Shown here: piece by piece, positions 25,001 to 30,832 of the stretch | How the letters are laid out: each line of letters begins with the position of its first letter | Numbering within the stretch: the stretch's first letter is position 1 | Source: Protula sp. h YS-2021 | Lineage: Eukaryota > Annelida > Polychaeta > Sabellida > Serpulidae | Reading direction: 5' to 3' | Length of the DNA: 64,000 bases | Assembly: GCA_949752745.1 (NCBI GenBank) | Contig: OX457026.1 | Span: forward strand, 31,884,911 to 31,948,910 | Translations under genes and position numbers: made by a program | The notes under the pieces: generated by a model | Told to the model about the DNA's origin: nothing | The model's input: only the letters and a program-made list of their open reading frames with translations | Databases searched by the model: none

Positions 25001-28000
25001 GACACGTATGGCATCGAGGCCGCCTGCAAAGTCATCATCAAGGTGAGGAGGGGGAGGGGGAGGGGGAGGGGGGCATCCACGCTATAGCCGACACGTACGG
25101 CATCGAGGCCGCCTGCAAAGTCATCATCAAGGTGAGGGGGTGGAGGGGCGGGGGGGGGAGGGGTCATCCACGCTATAGCCGACACGTACGGCATAGAGGC
25201 GGCCTGCAAAGTCATCATCAAGGTGAGGGGTGGAGGGGGTGAGGGGGAGGCATCCACGCTATAGCCGACACGTACGGCATCGAGGCCGCCTGCAAAGTCA
25301 TCATCAAGGTGAGGGGTGGAGGGGGTGAGGGGGAGGCATCCACGCTATAGCCGACACGTACGGCATCGAGGCCGCCTGCAAAGTCATCATCAAGGTGAGG
25401 GGATGGAGGGGGGTGGGGGGGGGGGGGTATCCACGCTATAGCCGACACGTACGGCATAGAGGCCGCCTGCAAAGTCATCATCAAGGTGAGGGGGTGGAGG
25501 GGGTGGGGGGGGGGGGCATCCACGCTATAGCCAACACGTACGGCATAGAGGCCGCCTGCAAAGTCATCATCAAGGTGAGGGGGTTGAGGGGGGGGGGGTA
25601 TCCACGCTATAGCCGACACGTACGGCATAGAGGCCGCCTGCAAAGTTATCATCAAGGTGAGGGGTGGAGGGGGTGGGGGCATCCATGCTATAGCCGACAC
25701 GTACGGCATCGAGGCCGCCTGCAAAGTCATCATCAAGGTGAGGGGGTGGAGGGGGGGCATCCACGCTATAGCCGACACGTACGGCATCGAGGCCGCCTGC
25801 AAAGTCATCATCAAGGTGAGGGGGTTGAGGGGGGGGGGGGTATCCACGCTATAGCCGACACGTACGGCATAGAGGCCGCCTGCAAAGTTATCATCAAGGT
25901 GAGGGGTGGAGGGGGTGGGGGCATCCATGCTATAGCCGACACGTACGGCATCGAGGCCGCCTGCAAAGTCATCATCAAGGTGAGGGGGTGGAGGGGGGGG
26001 CATCCACGCTATAGCCGACACGTACGGCATCGAGGCCGCCTTCAAAGTCATCATCAAGGTGAGGGGGTGGAGGGGGAGGGGGGGAGGCATCCACGCTATA
26101 GCCGACACGTACGGCATCGAGGCCGCCTGCAAAGTCATCATCAAGGTGAGGGGGTGGAGGGGGAGGGGGGGGGCATCCACGCTATAGCCAACGCGTACGG
26201 CATCGAGGCCGCCTGCAAAGTCATCATCAAGGTGAGGGGGTGGAGGGGCGGGGAGGGGAGGGGTCATCCACGCTATAGCCGACACGTACGGCATAGAGGC
26301 CGCCTGCAAAGTCATCATCGGGGTGAGGGGCTGGAGGTGGGGGGGGGGGGGGCATCCACGCTATAGCCAACACGTACGGCATAGAGGCCGCCTGCAAAGT
26401 CATCATCAAGGTGAGGGGTGGGGGGGGGGGGCATCCACGCTATAGCCGACACGTACGGCATAGAGGCCGCCTGTAAAGTCACCATCAAGGGGAGGGGTGG
26501 GGGGGGGGGGCATCCACGCTATAGCCGACACGTACGGCATAGAGGCCGCCTGCAAAGTCACCATCAAGGGGAGGGGTGGGGGGGGGGGCATCCACGCTAT
26601 AGCCGACACGTACGGCATAGAGGCCGCCTGCAAAGTTATCATAAAGGTGAGGGGTTGAAGGGGGAGGGGGCATCCACGCTATAGCCGACATGTACGGCAT
26701 AGAGGCCGCCTGTAAAGTCACCATCAAGGGGAGGGGTTGGAGGGTGGGGGGGGGGGGGCATCCACGCTATAGCCGACACGTACGGCATAGAGGCCGCCTG
26801 CAAAGTTATCATAAAGGTGAGGGGTTGAAGGGGGAGGGGGCATCCACGCTATAGCCGACATGTACGGCATCGAGGCCGCCTGTAAAGTCACCATCAAGGG
26901 GAGGGGGTGGAGGGTGGGGGAGGCATCCACGCTATAGCCGACACGTACGCCATAGAGGCCGCCTGCAAAGTTATCATCAAGGTGAGGGGGTGAAGGGGGG
27001 GGGAGCATCCACGCTATAGCCGACACGTACGCCATAGAGGCCGCCTGCAAAGTTATCATCAAGGTGAGGGGGTGAAGGGGGGGGAGCATCCACGCTATAG
27101 CCGACACATACGGCATCGAGGCCGCCTGCAAAGTCATCATCAAGGGGAGGGGGTGGAGGGTGGGGGAGGCATCCACGCTATAGCCGACACGTACGCCATA
27201 GAGGCCGCCTGCAAAGTTATCATCAAGGTGAGGGGGTGAAGGGGGGGGAGCATCCACGCTATAGCCGACACATACGGCATCGAGGCCGCCTGCAAAGTCA
27301 TCATCAAGGTGAGGGGGTGGAGGGGGGGGCATCCACGCTATAGCCAACACGTACGGCATAGAGACCGCCTGCAAAGTCATCATGAAGGTGAGGGGGTGGA
27401 GGGGGGGCATCCACGCTATAGCCAACACGCACGGCATTGAGGCCGCCTGCAAAGTCATCATCGAGGTGAGGGGGTGGAGGGGGGGGGTGCATCCACGCTA
27501 TAGCCAACACGTACGGCATAGAGACCGCCTGCAAAGTCATCATCGGGGTGAGGGGTGGAGGGGGGGGGGCATCCACGCTATAGCCAACACGTACGGCATT
27601 GAGGCCGCCTGCAAAGTCATCATCGAGGTGAGGGGTGGAGGGGGGGGGGGCATCCACACTATAGTCAATACGTACGGCATAGATTTTATGTAATTAGGGG
27701 TGTAGTGGACAATAGGACTGGGGACTAATGATCACCACGTTTGCTACCAGAGGTTGAATTATTAATCAATATTGTTGGTTGCAGTTAATGCACTGAAAAT
27801 TAAACCAAAACTGTGATTTTTGACGGGGATGTGGTTAATATACCGGAATTGACAGTAATTAGGTTTCATTAGGGAAGCATTTTGTTGTTTTACTTTCTAT
27901 GTGTGTGTCGGGGGGGGGGGGGGGTAGGGGTGTGTAAGAGGGTGTGTCTGAGTATGTAGTGTGTGCGTCTATTGTAGACACTTGGTTTTGTTAACGGTAA

Positions 28001-30607
28001 CTCGAGAACGGGAAGTCGGATTAGGTTCAAACGTGGTAGGAATATTCCTTCCATAATCAGATAGAAAGACGAACAGTAAAACCTGCCTGTCCCGGATTAA
28101 AAAAAGACTTACAACAAAACCTTTATGATGGCCACCTTCCGGACCCGGATTAAAAAAGGTATAATCCCACTTTAAAGTGATCACATTTCACTTTGCTTAA
28201 CTTGTACGTAGACGTATGTAGAAATGAAGATTAAGATACCCACGAGTCAGGTTAAGTAGCTCCCTCTCCCCTTCAGGAATGGGGTAAAGGTGTTCCATAA
28301 CCCGACTTCTGGGCACACCATATGTATATTCACCTGTATTTATACAAGGTAAAAAGTCTTATAATTCTGAAAGAATTCAAAATTGACAAAATAAAACTGT
28401 ACAGACCGAAGGCGGAACAAGCGGTTGAAAAATAAAGAGACAATGGCTGGCTAACAAAAGTGTTTAACATGTTCGGGTACACTGATGTTGGTGTGCACTG
28501 GCCGCTCTAGTTTGATGATTTTTCCAGGTTTTAATGAATTTTTGACAATTTGGCAATTAAACATTTTTGCATGGTAGCTTTTCAAAGTTACATTAGCGGA
28601 AAGTAGATGTAAAAGTATGATCGTTCACAAATTGGGGATATTGCCAACCTTACGGCAATAACGACTGGCATGCCTTAATGCTGGTGTAGTGAGTGTTGAG
28701 ATGTGCCCAGCTGCGGATCATCATTCGGACCTAACTGATGCTGTTGAAGCTGCAACTTTCTCAACGTGCTAACAAGACGTTGGTGGAAGACTGATTTTAA
28801 AAATAGCTATGCCTTCATTGACGCGGCTTTCAACACTCTTTCCATGAATATCTAAGTTTAAACATAATACAATCTTAAGTCGTATTGAAGAGAGATGATA
28901 ACTAATAATGACAGGTGTGAGCGCTTACCTCGACATGAATGCTGACTGTTACCGTTGTTTTGTAAAACTCAAAGAGTAGATCAATTACACGCTATTTTTG
29001 CTATTAGGTGTTGATTTAAAGCTTCTTTGTTTGCGTTTCCAGTGATATCAATAGGCCTTTGGAACAAACTCAGTGTGGAAAGTCAAAGAAAATGGTTACG
29101 TATTTGTAGAAAAACAGGATGTTGACAGTTTATTTGTTTTGACCTATAAAGACTGTTATTCTTCCACCCATCTGCTGCAGTAATTTGAGATGAGCAGTTA
29201 TGAGAGCCGTAGCAACTTGAAACGCCGGGAGAGAGTTGCAGAAAGAAAAGCCCCAATGTCCAGAGTTGCTAAAGATAGCCCCATTTATAGGATCGTGTGA
29301 AAGTTGAAAATTATCGACAATTGAAGAGCGAAATATTCAGTTACGAGTTTTTGACAAAAGCGCCGTTTAGAAATACCATTGATGGGCGCGGGACATTTGA
29401 AAATGGTTCTAACTGCGGGGTTGTAGAGGCAGCAAAAAACAAACAAACAAACAAACCAAAAAAGCAAAAAACAAAAAAAAACAAAAAAAAAAAGAAAACT
29501 TTGGCGTCCCCGCTGACAAAAATAAAAGGACAATAAAAAAAAAAAAAAAACTTTGGGGACCGTCCCCACTGACATCGCATTGTTTATTTTTGTTGTTTCC
29601 AGGAGATGCGTGACGTCTTTGCAGCCTACGGCATTGACGTCGATTACCACCACCTGTCGCTCATCGCTGACTACATGACGTTCGAGGGACGCTACAAAGC
29701 TTTTAACAGACTGAGCATGGAGTCGAATCCGTCACCACTGCAGAAAATGAGCTTTGAAACCACCATGCATTTCCTGAAAGCGGCTACACTGCAGGGTATT
29801 GTATAACGAAACCTTGTCTCAGTAATGACGTTTTTATTCGGAGTGTAAATTATGATCTTTAAAATTTCACACTTCTAAATATTAACCAAATAGCGTTCAA
29901 AATCTTGAGAGAAGAACGCCAATAAAATCTTTCGCAACTTAGAAGTAAAGCAGTCAGTGTGCTTTCTGCGTCAGGTCTGCACAAGCGACCAGTCCGGATT
30001 TCACTTTACATCACAAATTATGCGAAATGACCAATGTATTTATCCTTGCTGAAAATGCCTTCACTTGACGATTGCGAAAACATCTGCATACAGATTTACT
30101 GTGCAATATCTGCAAATTGAAAACTCTAACATTCACCATTTCAAACTATTCTTAAATGATGTAACAGGTACACGGGTGTTTTGTGCTTTACAAACTGCAA
30201 ACTGAACGTTTAGTTTACCGGTAGATTGATACGAATTCCATCCCACGATGGCATTTATTTACAGCGAGTTTTTCATGAATTTCCCACGAAACCTTCAAAG
30301 TTCTGCCAAAAATGTATTTCACATTTTGCCATCTTGTAAAAGTAAATCCGGATCATTTCCAAGATGCTGTATTGTGTTCGGTTTTGACGCACAACAATAC
30401 GACAATTTAAGCGAAAGTTGGAAACTCGGAAAAAATTACACAACGTATTTGTTCTAAAAAATTTAACGTTTCAGTTGTTTTGTTATAGGGGCAAAGGATG
30501 ACCTGAACTCCCCGTCATCTCGTCTGGTGGTTGGCAAAGTGGTTGCTGGTGGCACAGGATGCTTCAGCCTCGTACAGCCTCTGCAGAAGGACTACCGCGC
30601 ATGCTAG
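1..30607 (+). CDS. POLR1A: RNA polymerase I largest subunit (RPA1), 3' part of gene, 13 exons
   Basis: Largest catalytic subunit of RNA polymerase I, which makes pre-rRNA in the nucleolus. Joined exons: 1-150, 482-611, 13224-13352, 13684-13908, 14381-14430, 15091-15258, 17230-17453 (or a later in-frame donor up to 17783), 18058-18230, 20467-20547, 21154-21318, 24932-25042, 29603-29795, 30489-30607. All phases agree at every junction and give about 638 residues without a stop. Seen: the block [21 protein letters not shown] followed by [13 protein letters not shown], which is the Rpb1-type trigger loop with the Pol I signature; an acidic/basic insertion in the jaw; [14 protein letters not shown]; and the C-terminal [12 protein letters not shown] motif, typical of RPA1 rather than RPB1 or RPC1. 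The human protein is about 1720 residues, so this is the C-terminal third; the 5' exons lie upstream of the window. Oddities: repeat-filled introns and three tandem arrays seeded at exon borders. The exon at 17230 is the least certain. Confidence 0.93.
482..611 (+). CDS. POLR1A: POLR1A exon with CPDPVL...FGSI segment
   Basis: The acceptor is TTTTTTTTTGCACATGCGCAG ending at 481 (a pyrimidine tract then AG); the donor GTAAGT starts at 612. It encodes one split base plus 43 codons: [20 protein letters not shown], then [20 protein letters not shown] and PDG. CPDPV and FGSI are typical of the RPA1 segment just before the conserved C-terminal polymerase domain. It ends in phase 0. Confidence 0.85.
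612..1040. other. Intron 2 start and 12-bp perfect hairpin
   Basis: No gene is seen. A perfect inverted repeat lies at 984-1010: CCCAGCTTACGT, loop TAC, ACGTAAGCTGGG. It stands directly before the (TTAG)n tract and looks like the head of a repeat element whose body is the 146-bp array. Confidence 0.6.
1041..1094. repeat. (TTAG)n microsatellite
   Basis: About 13 copies of TTAG run in tandem between the hairpin head and the 146-bp array. It takes the place that GTCCGTCTGTC tracts hold in other copies of the same type of element. Confidence 0.95.
1105..1750. repeat. 146-bp tandem repeat array, left block
   Basis: Five diverged copies of a unit containing CTCCTCCTACA, CCGATGTCATTTATTTTTGG, GTCGTGCATACGGCTTGTGC and AGTCGATCGGGTGATTTTT. 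The core GATGTCATTT starts near 1149, 1293, 1449, 1594 and 1739, so the spacing is about 145-156 bp. Further degraded copies resume at 2107-2330 after an inserted segment. Confidence 0.85.
1751..2106 (+). mobile_element. Repeat element inserted in the 146-bp array
   Basis: This segment interrupts the 146-bp array. It starts with an imperfect hairpin (CCCAGTTTG...CCAACAGGG), then CGTCCGTCTGTCCGTCCGTG, then several CTTATGTGGT / ACCACATAAG motifs in both orientations (about 1852-1950). The same CCACATAAG motif recurs at 5985-6090. No coding sequence is recognised. Exact borders are uncertain. Confidence 0.45.
2345..5845. repeat. 51-bp satellite-like tandem array with higher-order repeats
   Basis: About 68 copies of a 51-bp unit with core ACATGCGCACTGGTCCGAAA, GAACCGCGCATCAACG and CAAGTTAAATAA. 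Larger blocks of eight units repeat nearly identically with a 409-bp period (compare 2600, 3009 and 3418), and once more at 4133 (715 bp later, 14 units). The unit is a multiple of three, so short open frames appear on both strands; they are by-products. Confidence 0.95.
5846..6145. other. Junction segment with CCACATAAG motifs and GTCCGTC tract
   Basis: A non-tandem segment between two arrays. It contains ACCACATAAG (5987-5996 and again near 6080) and the tract CTGTCCGTCCGTCCGTCTGT from about 6109, which marks the head of the element whose body forms the 342-bp array. No gene is seen. Confidence 0.5.
6146..7180. repeat. 342-bp tandem repeat, three copies
   Basis: Copies start near 6146, 6487 and 6824 with GTTAAAAGTGGAATA-like sequence, then TTTTTATCCGATTC, ACTGCATTAGGAA, CCATTTTTGGCGATTTTATT, CTATCTAGTCCCTCATTTTT and GAAGAAACTAG. 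The copies are highly similar. It follows a GTCCGTCTGTC tract, as in other elements of this window. Confidence 0.9.
7254..12197. repeat. 114-bp satellite-like tandem array with 6-mer and 12-mer higher order
   Basis: About 43 copies of a 114-bp unit: GGGCGATAATAGGGAACATT, GGGCGATAATGCAAGAAAGT, TGTAATTTTCGCTTTAAAAG, TGCAGGAATCAATTCTATGA, CCCGAAAATATGATAAATGT, GATATTTTTCGTGT. Blocks repeat almost exactly with periods of 684 bp (six units) and 1367 bp (twelve units): 7929-8273 matches 9296-9640 and 8283-8957 matches 9650-10324. The unit length is 38 codons, so open frames of up to 354 codons exist on the minus strand; I read these as passive. Confidence 0.95.
12205..12462. repeat. Right-hand remnant of the 51-bp array
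   Basis: About five diverged 51-bp units (ATAAACATGCGCA, GAACCGCGCATC, CAAGTTACATAA) follow directly after the 114-bp array. The same repeat therefore flanks the block 5846-12204 on both sides, which suggests that block was inserted into, or grew within, an older 51-bp array. Confidence 0.85.
12744..13041 (+). mobile_element. Dispersed ~300-bp hairpin-headed element, copy 1
   Basis: It starts with TTATTTCCCACAGGGGGG and ATATGCGATCGACCG, then GTTGGTCTGTCGGTCTGTC, AGAGCTTGTTAACACGATAA, CTCCTGCAAGGATTTTAATG, GGAACAAACATGGGTCGGTA, and ends CTATGCACACTGCTCTAGTT. A second direct copy is at 20669-20979 and an inverted copy at 42108-42424. No coding capacity, so it is a non-autonomous repeat of unknown class. 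Confidence 0.85.
13224..13352 (+). CDS. POLR1A: POLR1A exon with bridge-helix end ([10 protein letters not shown])
   Basis: The acceptor is TTTTTACCCGCTACAG ending at 13223; the donor GTCAGT starts at 13353. It has 43 codons, including [20 protein letters not shown] and AAQ. PGE.VG.LAAQ is the invariant segment before the trigger loop in all Rpb1-type subunits. Phase 0 on both sides. The preceding intron is 12.6 kb of almost pure repeat. Confidence 0.95.
13684..13908 (+). CDS. POLR1A: POLR1A exon with trigger loop
   Basis: The acceptor is GTGATTCAG ending at 13683; the donor GTAAAG starts at 13909. It has 75 codons beginning [20 protein letters not shown] and continuing [20 protein letters not shown]. 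This is the mobile trigger loop and the start of the jaw. In RNA polymerases the trigger loop closes over the incoming nucleotide. The [17 protein letters not shown] sequence is the Pol I version. The C-terminal part ([18 protein letters not shown]) is lysine-rich and less conserved. Confidence 0.97.
14381..14430 (+). CDS. POLR1A: POLR1A short exon
   Basis: The acceptor is TGTGTATTGTAG ending at 14380; the donor GTAAAA starts at 14431. It encodes [16 protein letters not shown] plus two bases (AG) of a split Arg codon. It continues directly from VVLNQ of the previous exon and matches the equivalent VLQ...V.ES segment of animal RPA1. It is too short to be found as an open frame on its own. Confidence 0.9.
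15091..15258 (+). CDS. POLR1A: POLR1A exon, jaw segment ending at minisatellite
   Basis: The acceptor is CATTCGTTTCAG ending at 15090; the donor GTGAGG starts at 15259. It encodes the end of the split Arg, then 55 codons including [20 protein letters not shown] and [20 protein letters not shown], matching the jaw helix region of RPA1 (PSQVL..ME..FF..L). The last 8 bases AGGACCAG plus the donor form the first unit of a 30-bp tandem array that fills the next 1.5 kb. In the coding frame the second unit gives an immediate TGA, so only the first donor yields a full-length protein. Confidence 0.93.
15251..16768. repeat. 30-bp minisatellite carrying a splice donor in every unit
   Basis: About 50 copies of AGGACCAGGTGAGG + GTGTGTGAAGTGTCTC. 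The first copy spans the 3' end of the POLR1A exon (AGGACCAG) and its donor (GTGAGG). The rest lie in the intron. Units vary mainly at single bases; most keep CAGGTGAG. Confidence 0.97.
17230..17783 (+). CDS. POLR1A: POLR1A acidic jaw-loop exon with in-frame 22-residue repeats
   Basis: The acceptor is CTTTCTCTGCCTAG ending at 17229; the first base completes a split Ser codon. It encodes [17 protein letters not shown], then a Gly-rich and Asp-rich stretch ([18 protein letters not shown]), then Glu-rich repeats. The first donor is at 17454 (GAGG/GTGAGT). Identical donors recur every 66 bp at 17520, 17586, 17652, 17718 and 17784, all in phase 1, so any of them joins in frame to the next exon. 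The shortest form ends at 17453 (74 codons), the longest tidy form at 17783. Known: Pol I has an acidic insertion in the A190 jaw that can mimic DNA in the cleft; this exon falls at that place. Which donor is used cannot be read from the sequence. Confidence 0.7.
17405..17850. repeat. 66-bp coding minisatellite with splice donor
   Basis: Six near-identical 66-bp units and a diverged seventh, encoding 22-residue units ([15 protein letters not shown], then GEWWLRR if read through). Each of the first six contains GGGGAGGGTGAGTGG, a good 5' splice site. It begins within the coding exon. Confidence 0.95.
18058..18230 (+). CDS. POLR1A: POLR1A acidic-to-basic jaw-loop exon
   Basis: The acceptor is TTTTCTTTCCACAG ending at 18057, followed by CAG, giving a NAGNAG-type double acceptor. 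The first two bases CA complete a split Ala codon. It then encodes 57 codons: [19 protein letters not shown], a Pro/Asp/Thr stretch, then a Lys/Arg cluster ([19 protein letters not shown]). The donor GTAAGA starts at 18231, phase 0. The acid-then-base pattern is seen in the poorly conserved jaw insertion of RPA1. Confidence 0.85.
18457..18540 (+). mobile_element. Hairpin head of the 168-bp array element
   Basis: A perfect 9-bp stem with a 3-base loop at 18457-18477 (TAGTCCCCC, GCC, GGGGGACTA), then TCTGTCTGTCCGTCTGTC at about 18500 and TTGTTAACACACTCAAGCC, which opens the tandem body. Confidence 0.75.
18528..20120. repeat. ~168-bp tandem array with 335-bp dimer period
   Basis: About ten copies of a unit with TTTGTTAACACACTCAAGCC, GGTATTGTAAATGAGCCCTG, GGCCCAAGGACATTGGCCCA and GCTGAACTTCACAAATTTTC. 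Alternating units make a 335-bp dimer (19165 and 19500 starts are equivalent). It lies in the POLR1A intron 18231-20466. The minus-strand open frames of 72 codons are by-products. Confidence 0.92.
20467..20547 (+). CDS. POLR1A: POLR1A exon ([14 protein letters not shown])
   Basis: The acceptor is CTCTCACGTCAG ending at 20466; the donor GTGAAT starts at 20548. It has 27 codons: [20 protein letters not shown] then WCQITLR, matching the RPA1 segment where the jaw insertion returns to conserved sequence (Y.YD....LWCQ). Phase 0 at both ends. Confidence 0.93.
20669..20979 (+). mobile_element. Dispersed ~300-bp hairpin-headed element, copy 2
   Basis: Head TTATTCCCCACAGGGGGGAA (hairpin arms TTCCCC and GGGGAA), then ATATGCGATCGACCG, repeated GTCGGTCTGTC, GAGCTTGTTAACACGGTAAC, CTCCTGCAAGGATTTTAATG and the end GTGCACACTGCTCTAGTT. 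It is close to copy 1 at 12744-13041. Confidence 0.88.
21154..21318 (+). CDS. POLR1A: POLR1A exon ([20 protein letters not shown])
   Basis: The acceptor is CCGTCCCTCCAACAG ending at 21153; the donor GTAAGT starts at 21319. It has 55 codons, [20 protein letters not shown] to [11 protein letters not shown], matching the RPA1 block D(M)SSLV...A....V and the LxTEG.N motif. The leading ATG is an internal Met, not a start. Phase 0 at both ends. Confidence 0.95.
21440..21900 (+). mobile_element. Related element with ~167-bp tandem body
   Basis: Head TTATTCCCCGTGGAACGGAG, then CGGTCTGTCCGTCTGTCTGTC, then 2.3 copies of a unit with CAGTCTCACGCGCCTA (at 21513, 21682, 21846), GGATTTGTTTCAAATTTTGT, and CAAGAATTTTCCG. 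Same plan as the other hairpin-headed elements but a different body. Confidence 0.7.
22926..22931 (-). promoter_or_regulatory. Possible polyadenylation signal of the receptor gene
   Basis: TTTATT on the plus strand is AATAAA on the minus strand, about 115 bases after the receptor stop codon. The region is AT-rich, so this could be chance. Confidence 0.3.
23046..24203 (-). CDS. Seven-transmembrane receptor, Methuselah/secretin-adhesion type, intronless
   Basis: A 385-codon frame on the strand opposite POLR1A, inside its intron 21319-24931. Seven hydrophobic segments are visible: TM1 around [21 protein letters not shown]2 [22 protein letters not shown]3 with [22 protein letters not shown]4 [21 protein letters not shown]5 [22 protein letters not shown]6 [21 protein letters not shown]7 [20 protein letters not shown]. 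The TM3 pattern HY.FLA.F.WM and TM7 HGVYILL.FV resemble the Methuselah-like and adhesion families; Cys before TM3 and Cys in extracellular loop 2 could pair. No long ectodomain is present: either an upstream exon is missing or this is a truncated or retro-derived copy. A likely start is Met47 (24065), which has a CTAG acceptor-like site just upstream. The tail after TM7 has Thr/Ser/Lys-rich 12-residue repeats ([11 protein letters not shown]). Ligand unknown. Confidence 0.75.
   Translation of the reverse strand: MTETGAEFNRTNAPPPFLLAEKKLLPVQLNFSSLNNHIIVVSLGINMAKSNDSSGTVDAVSAAAICLSAVCLAVRLVLQRFVQAYQTTPMKLQFNFCLALFLSNCLFLLGLWLQHMVTACTVLGTLEHYCFLAAFMWMSAIAVDMHKRLKSLEHAAMTSEPRGCRHLLIHHIVSWGIPVPFIALAVILDNIDIKGEFQPTYSVHCWLVPSGFGYAAFYAPAFISTLLNVVLFIHTCCHLRQAFNARNNITLRHSTNFRTYVKIFIIMGINHVFVILFPFVNADHTVVWLAFVFTNAAHGVYILLVFVLTKQVFKSLCKPTNMRTSVKTTTTKGTSINTSPAKGTSEKTSPTKGTPSKTSSVKGTAINTPSTDRVHEQLHTISTAL
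24640..24875. repeat. ~118-bp tandem duplication before a POLR1A exon
   Basis: Two copies, roughly 24640-24757 and 24758-24875, share AGCAAACAAAAAA.TGAGCAGG, AAAATTTTAAA.AA.TTTCAT and TTGTTGTTTTGCTTCAGCAC. It lies just before the acceptor of the exon at 24932. Confidence 0.8.
24932..25042 (+). CDS. POLR1A: POLR1A exon ([18 protein letters not shown])
   Basis: The acceptor is GCATGTTTGCAG ending at 24931; the donor GTGAGG starts at 25043. It has 37 codons: [20 protein letters not shown] then [17 protein letters not shown]. This is one of the strongest RPA1 motifs (S/AND.HA.A.TYGIEAA). Its last ~58 bases plus the donor are repeated about 30 times in the following 2.6 kb. Reading past the true donor soon reaches TAG, so the first donor is the productive one. 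Confidence 0.96.
25043..27690. repeat. ~82-bp array of partial POLR1A exon plus donor plus G-rich spacer
   Basis: About 30 copies. Each has CATCCACGCTATAGCC, GACACGTACGGCATCGAGG, CCGCCTGCAAAGTCATCATC, AAG/GTGAGG, then a spacer of 10-30 bases that is almost all G. The exonic part is the 3' half of the exon 24932-25042 ([18 protein letters not shown]). Copies share changes not in the real exon (CTATAG for CAATAG, GTACGG for GTATGG), so the array spread from a derived copy. No AG acceptor with a pyrimidine tract precedes the units. The last copy (27646-27690) is broken and lacks the donor. Confidence 0.95.
27960..28512 (+). mobile_element. Hairpin-headed dispersed element, divergent member
   Basis: Starts with the small palindrome GTCTA TTG TAGAC (27967-27979), then TTTTGTTAACGGTAACTCGA, and ends GTGTGCACTGGCCGCTCTAG. 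The head, GTTAAC motif and tail are those of the 300-bp elements but the body differs. No coding sequence is recognised. Confidence 0.6.
28513..29602. other. POLR1A intron remainder, A-rich near its end
   Basis: No gene is seen. 29427-29550 is rich in A (AAACAAACAAACAAACC and A runs), shortly before the next acceptor. Confidence 0.6.
29603..29795 (+). CDS. POLR1A: POLR1A exon ([20 protein letters not shown])
   Basis: The acceptor is TTGTTGTTTCCAG ending at 29602; the donor GTATTG starts at 29796. It has 64 codons plus one base. It encodes [20 protein letters not shown], then [19 protein letters not shown] and [27 protein letters not shown] and S..S.LQ.M.FET...FL..A are conserved closing-domain motifs of the largest polymerase subunits; [10 protein letters not shown] is the Pol I form. 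Confidence 0.97.
30489..30607 (+). CDS. POLR1A: POLR1A last coding exon
   Basis: The acceptor is GTTTTGTTATAG ending at 30488. It completes a split Gly, then [38 protein letters not shown] and stop TAG (30605-30607). SPS..LV.GKVV.GGTG.F.L.QPL is the C terminus of animal RPA1, which ends here because Pol I lacks the heptad tail of RPB1. Confidence 0.97.
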
Positions 30608-30826
30608 TAGCTCTGTGCGCTGTGCTGCGGTTAAGAGGACGTTGTGAGTTAGAAAAGTGGTTGCTGTGAGCGGTAAAGGTGCTAATGAGGACATTGTGAA
30701 ATGAGATATTTGTTACATAGGCTTTCACGACTGTATTATGAATGTGACTGCTCTGCCAGATAAATGTTTTCCTTTGTTCCAAATATTTCCTCTAAAAATG
30801 TGTTCATTTTGTGATGTGTGCGGTGT

Positions 30827-30832
30827 AATAAA
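30827..30832 (+). promoter_or_regulatory. Polyadenylation signal AATAAA of POLR1A
   Basis: AATAAA lies 220 bases after the POLR1A stop codon and is followed by TTTTCAGGTGTC and T-rich sequence. It is the first such hexamer downstream of the stop, so it is the likely 3' end signal. Confidence 0.6.

Noticed and set aside
25218..26366. 366-codon minus and 323-codon plus frames in the exon-derived array
   Set aside because: Low-complexity readings of the duplicated exon and G spacers; the frames include spacer sequence of variable length and have no start context or homology.
25043..27690. The ~30 exon copies as genuine alternative exons
   Set aside because: The units lack a pyrimidine tract and AG acceptor before the exon part, and the copied half exon contains an in-frame TAG in the readthrough frame.
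1..30607. Assignment to RPB1 (Pol II) or RPC1 (Pol III)
   Set aside because: The trigger-loop context ([17 protein letters not shown]), the acidic jaw insertion, [10 protein letters not shown] and the short LVVGKVV.GGTG C terminus without heptads fit RPA1.
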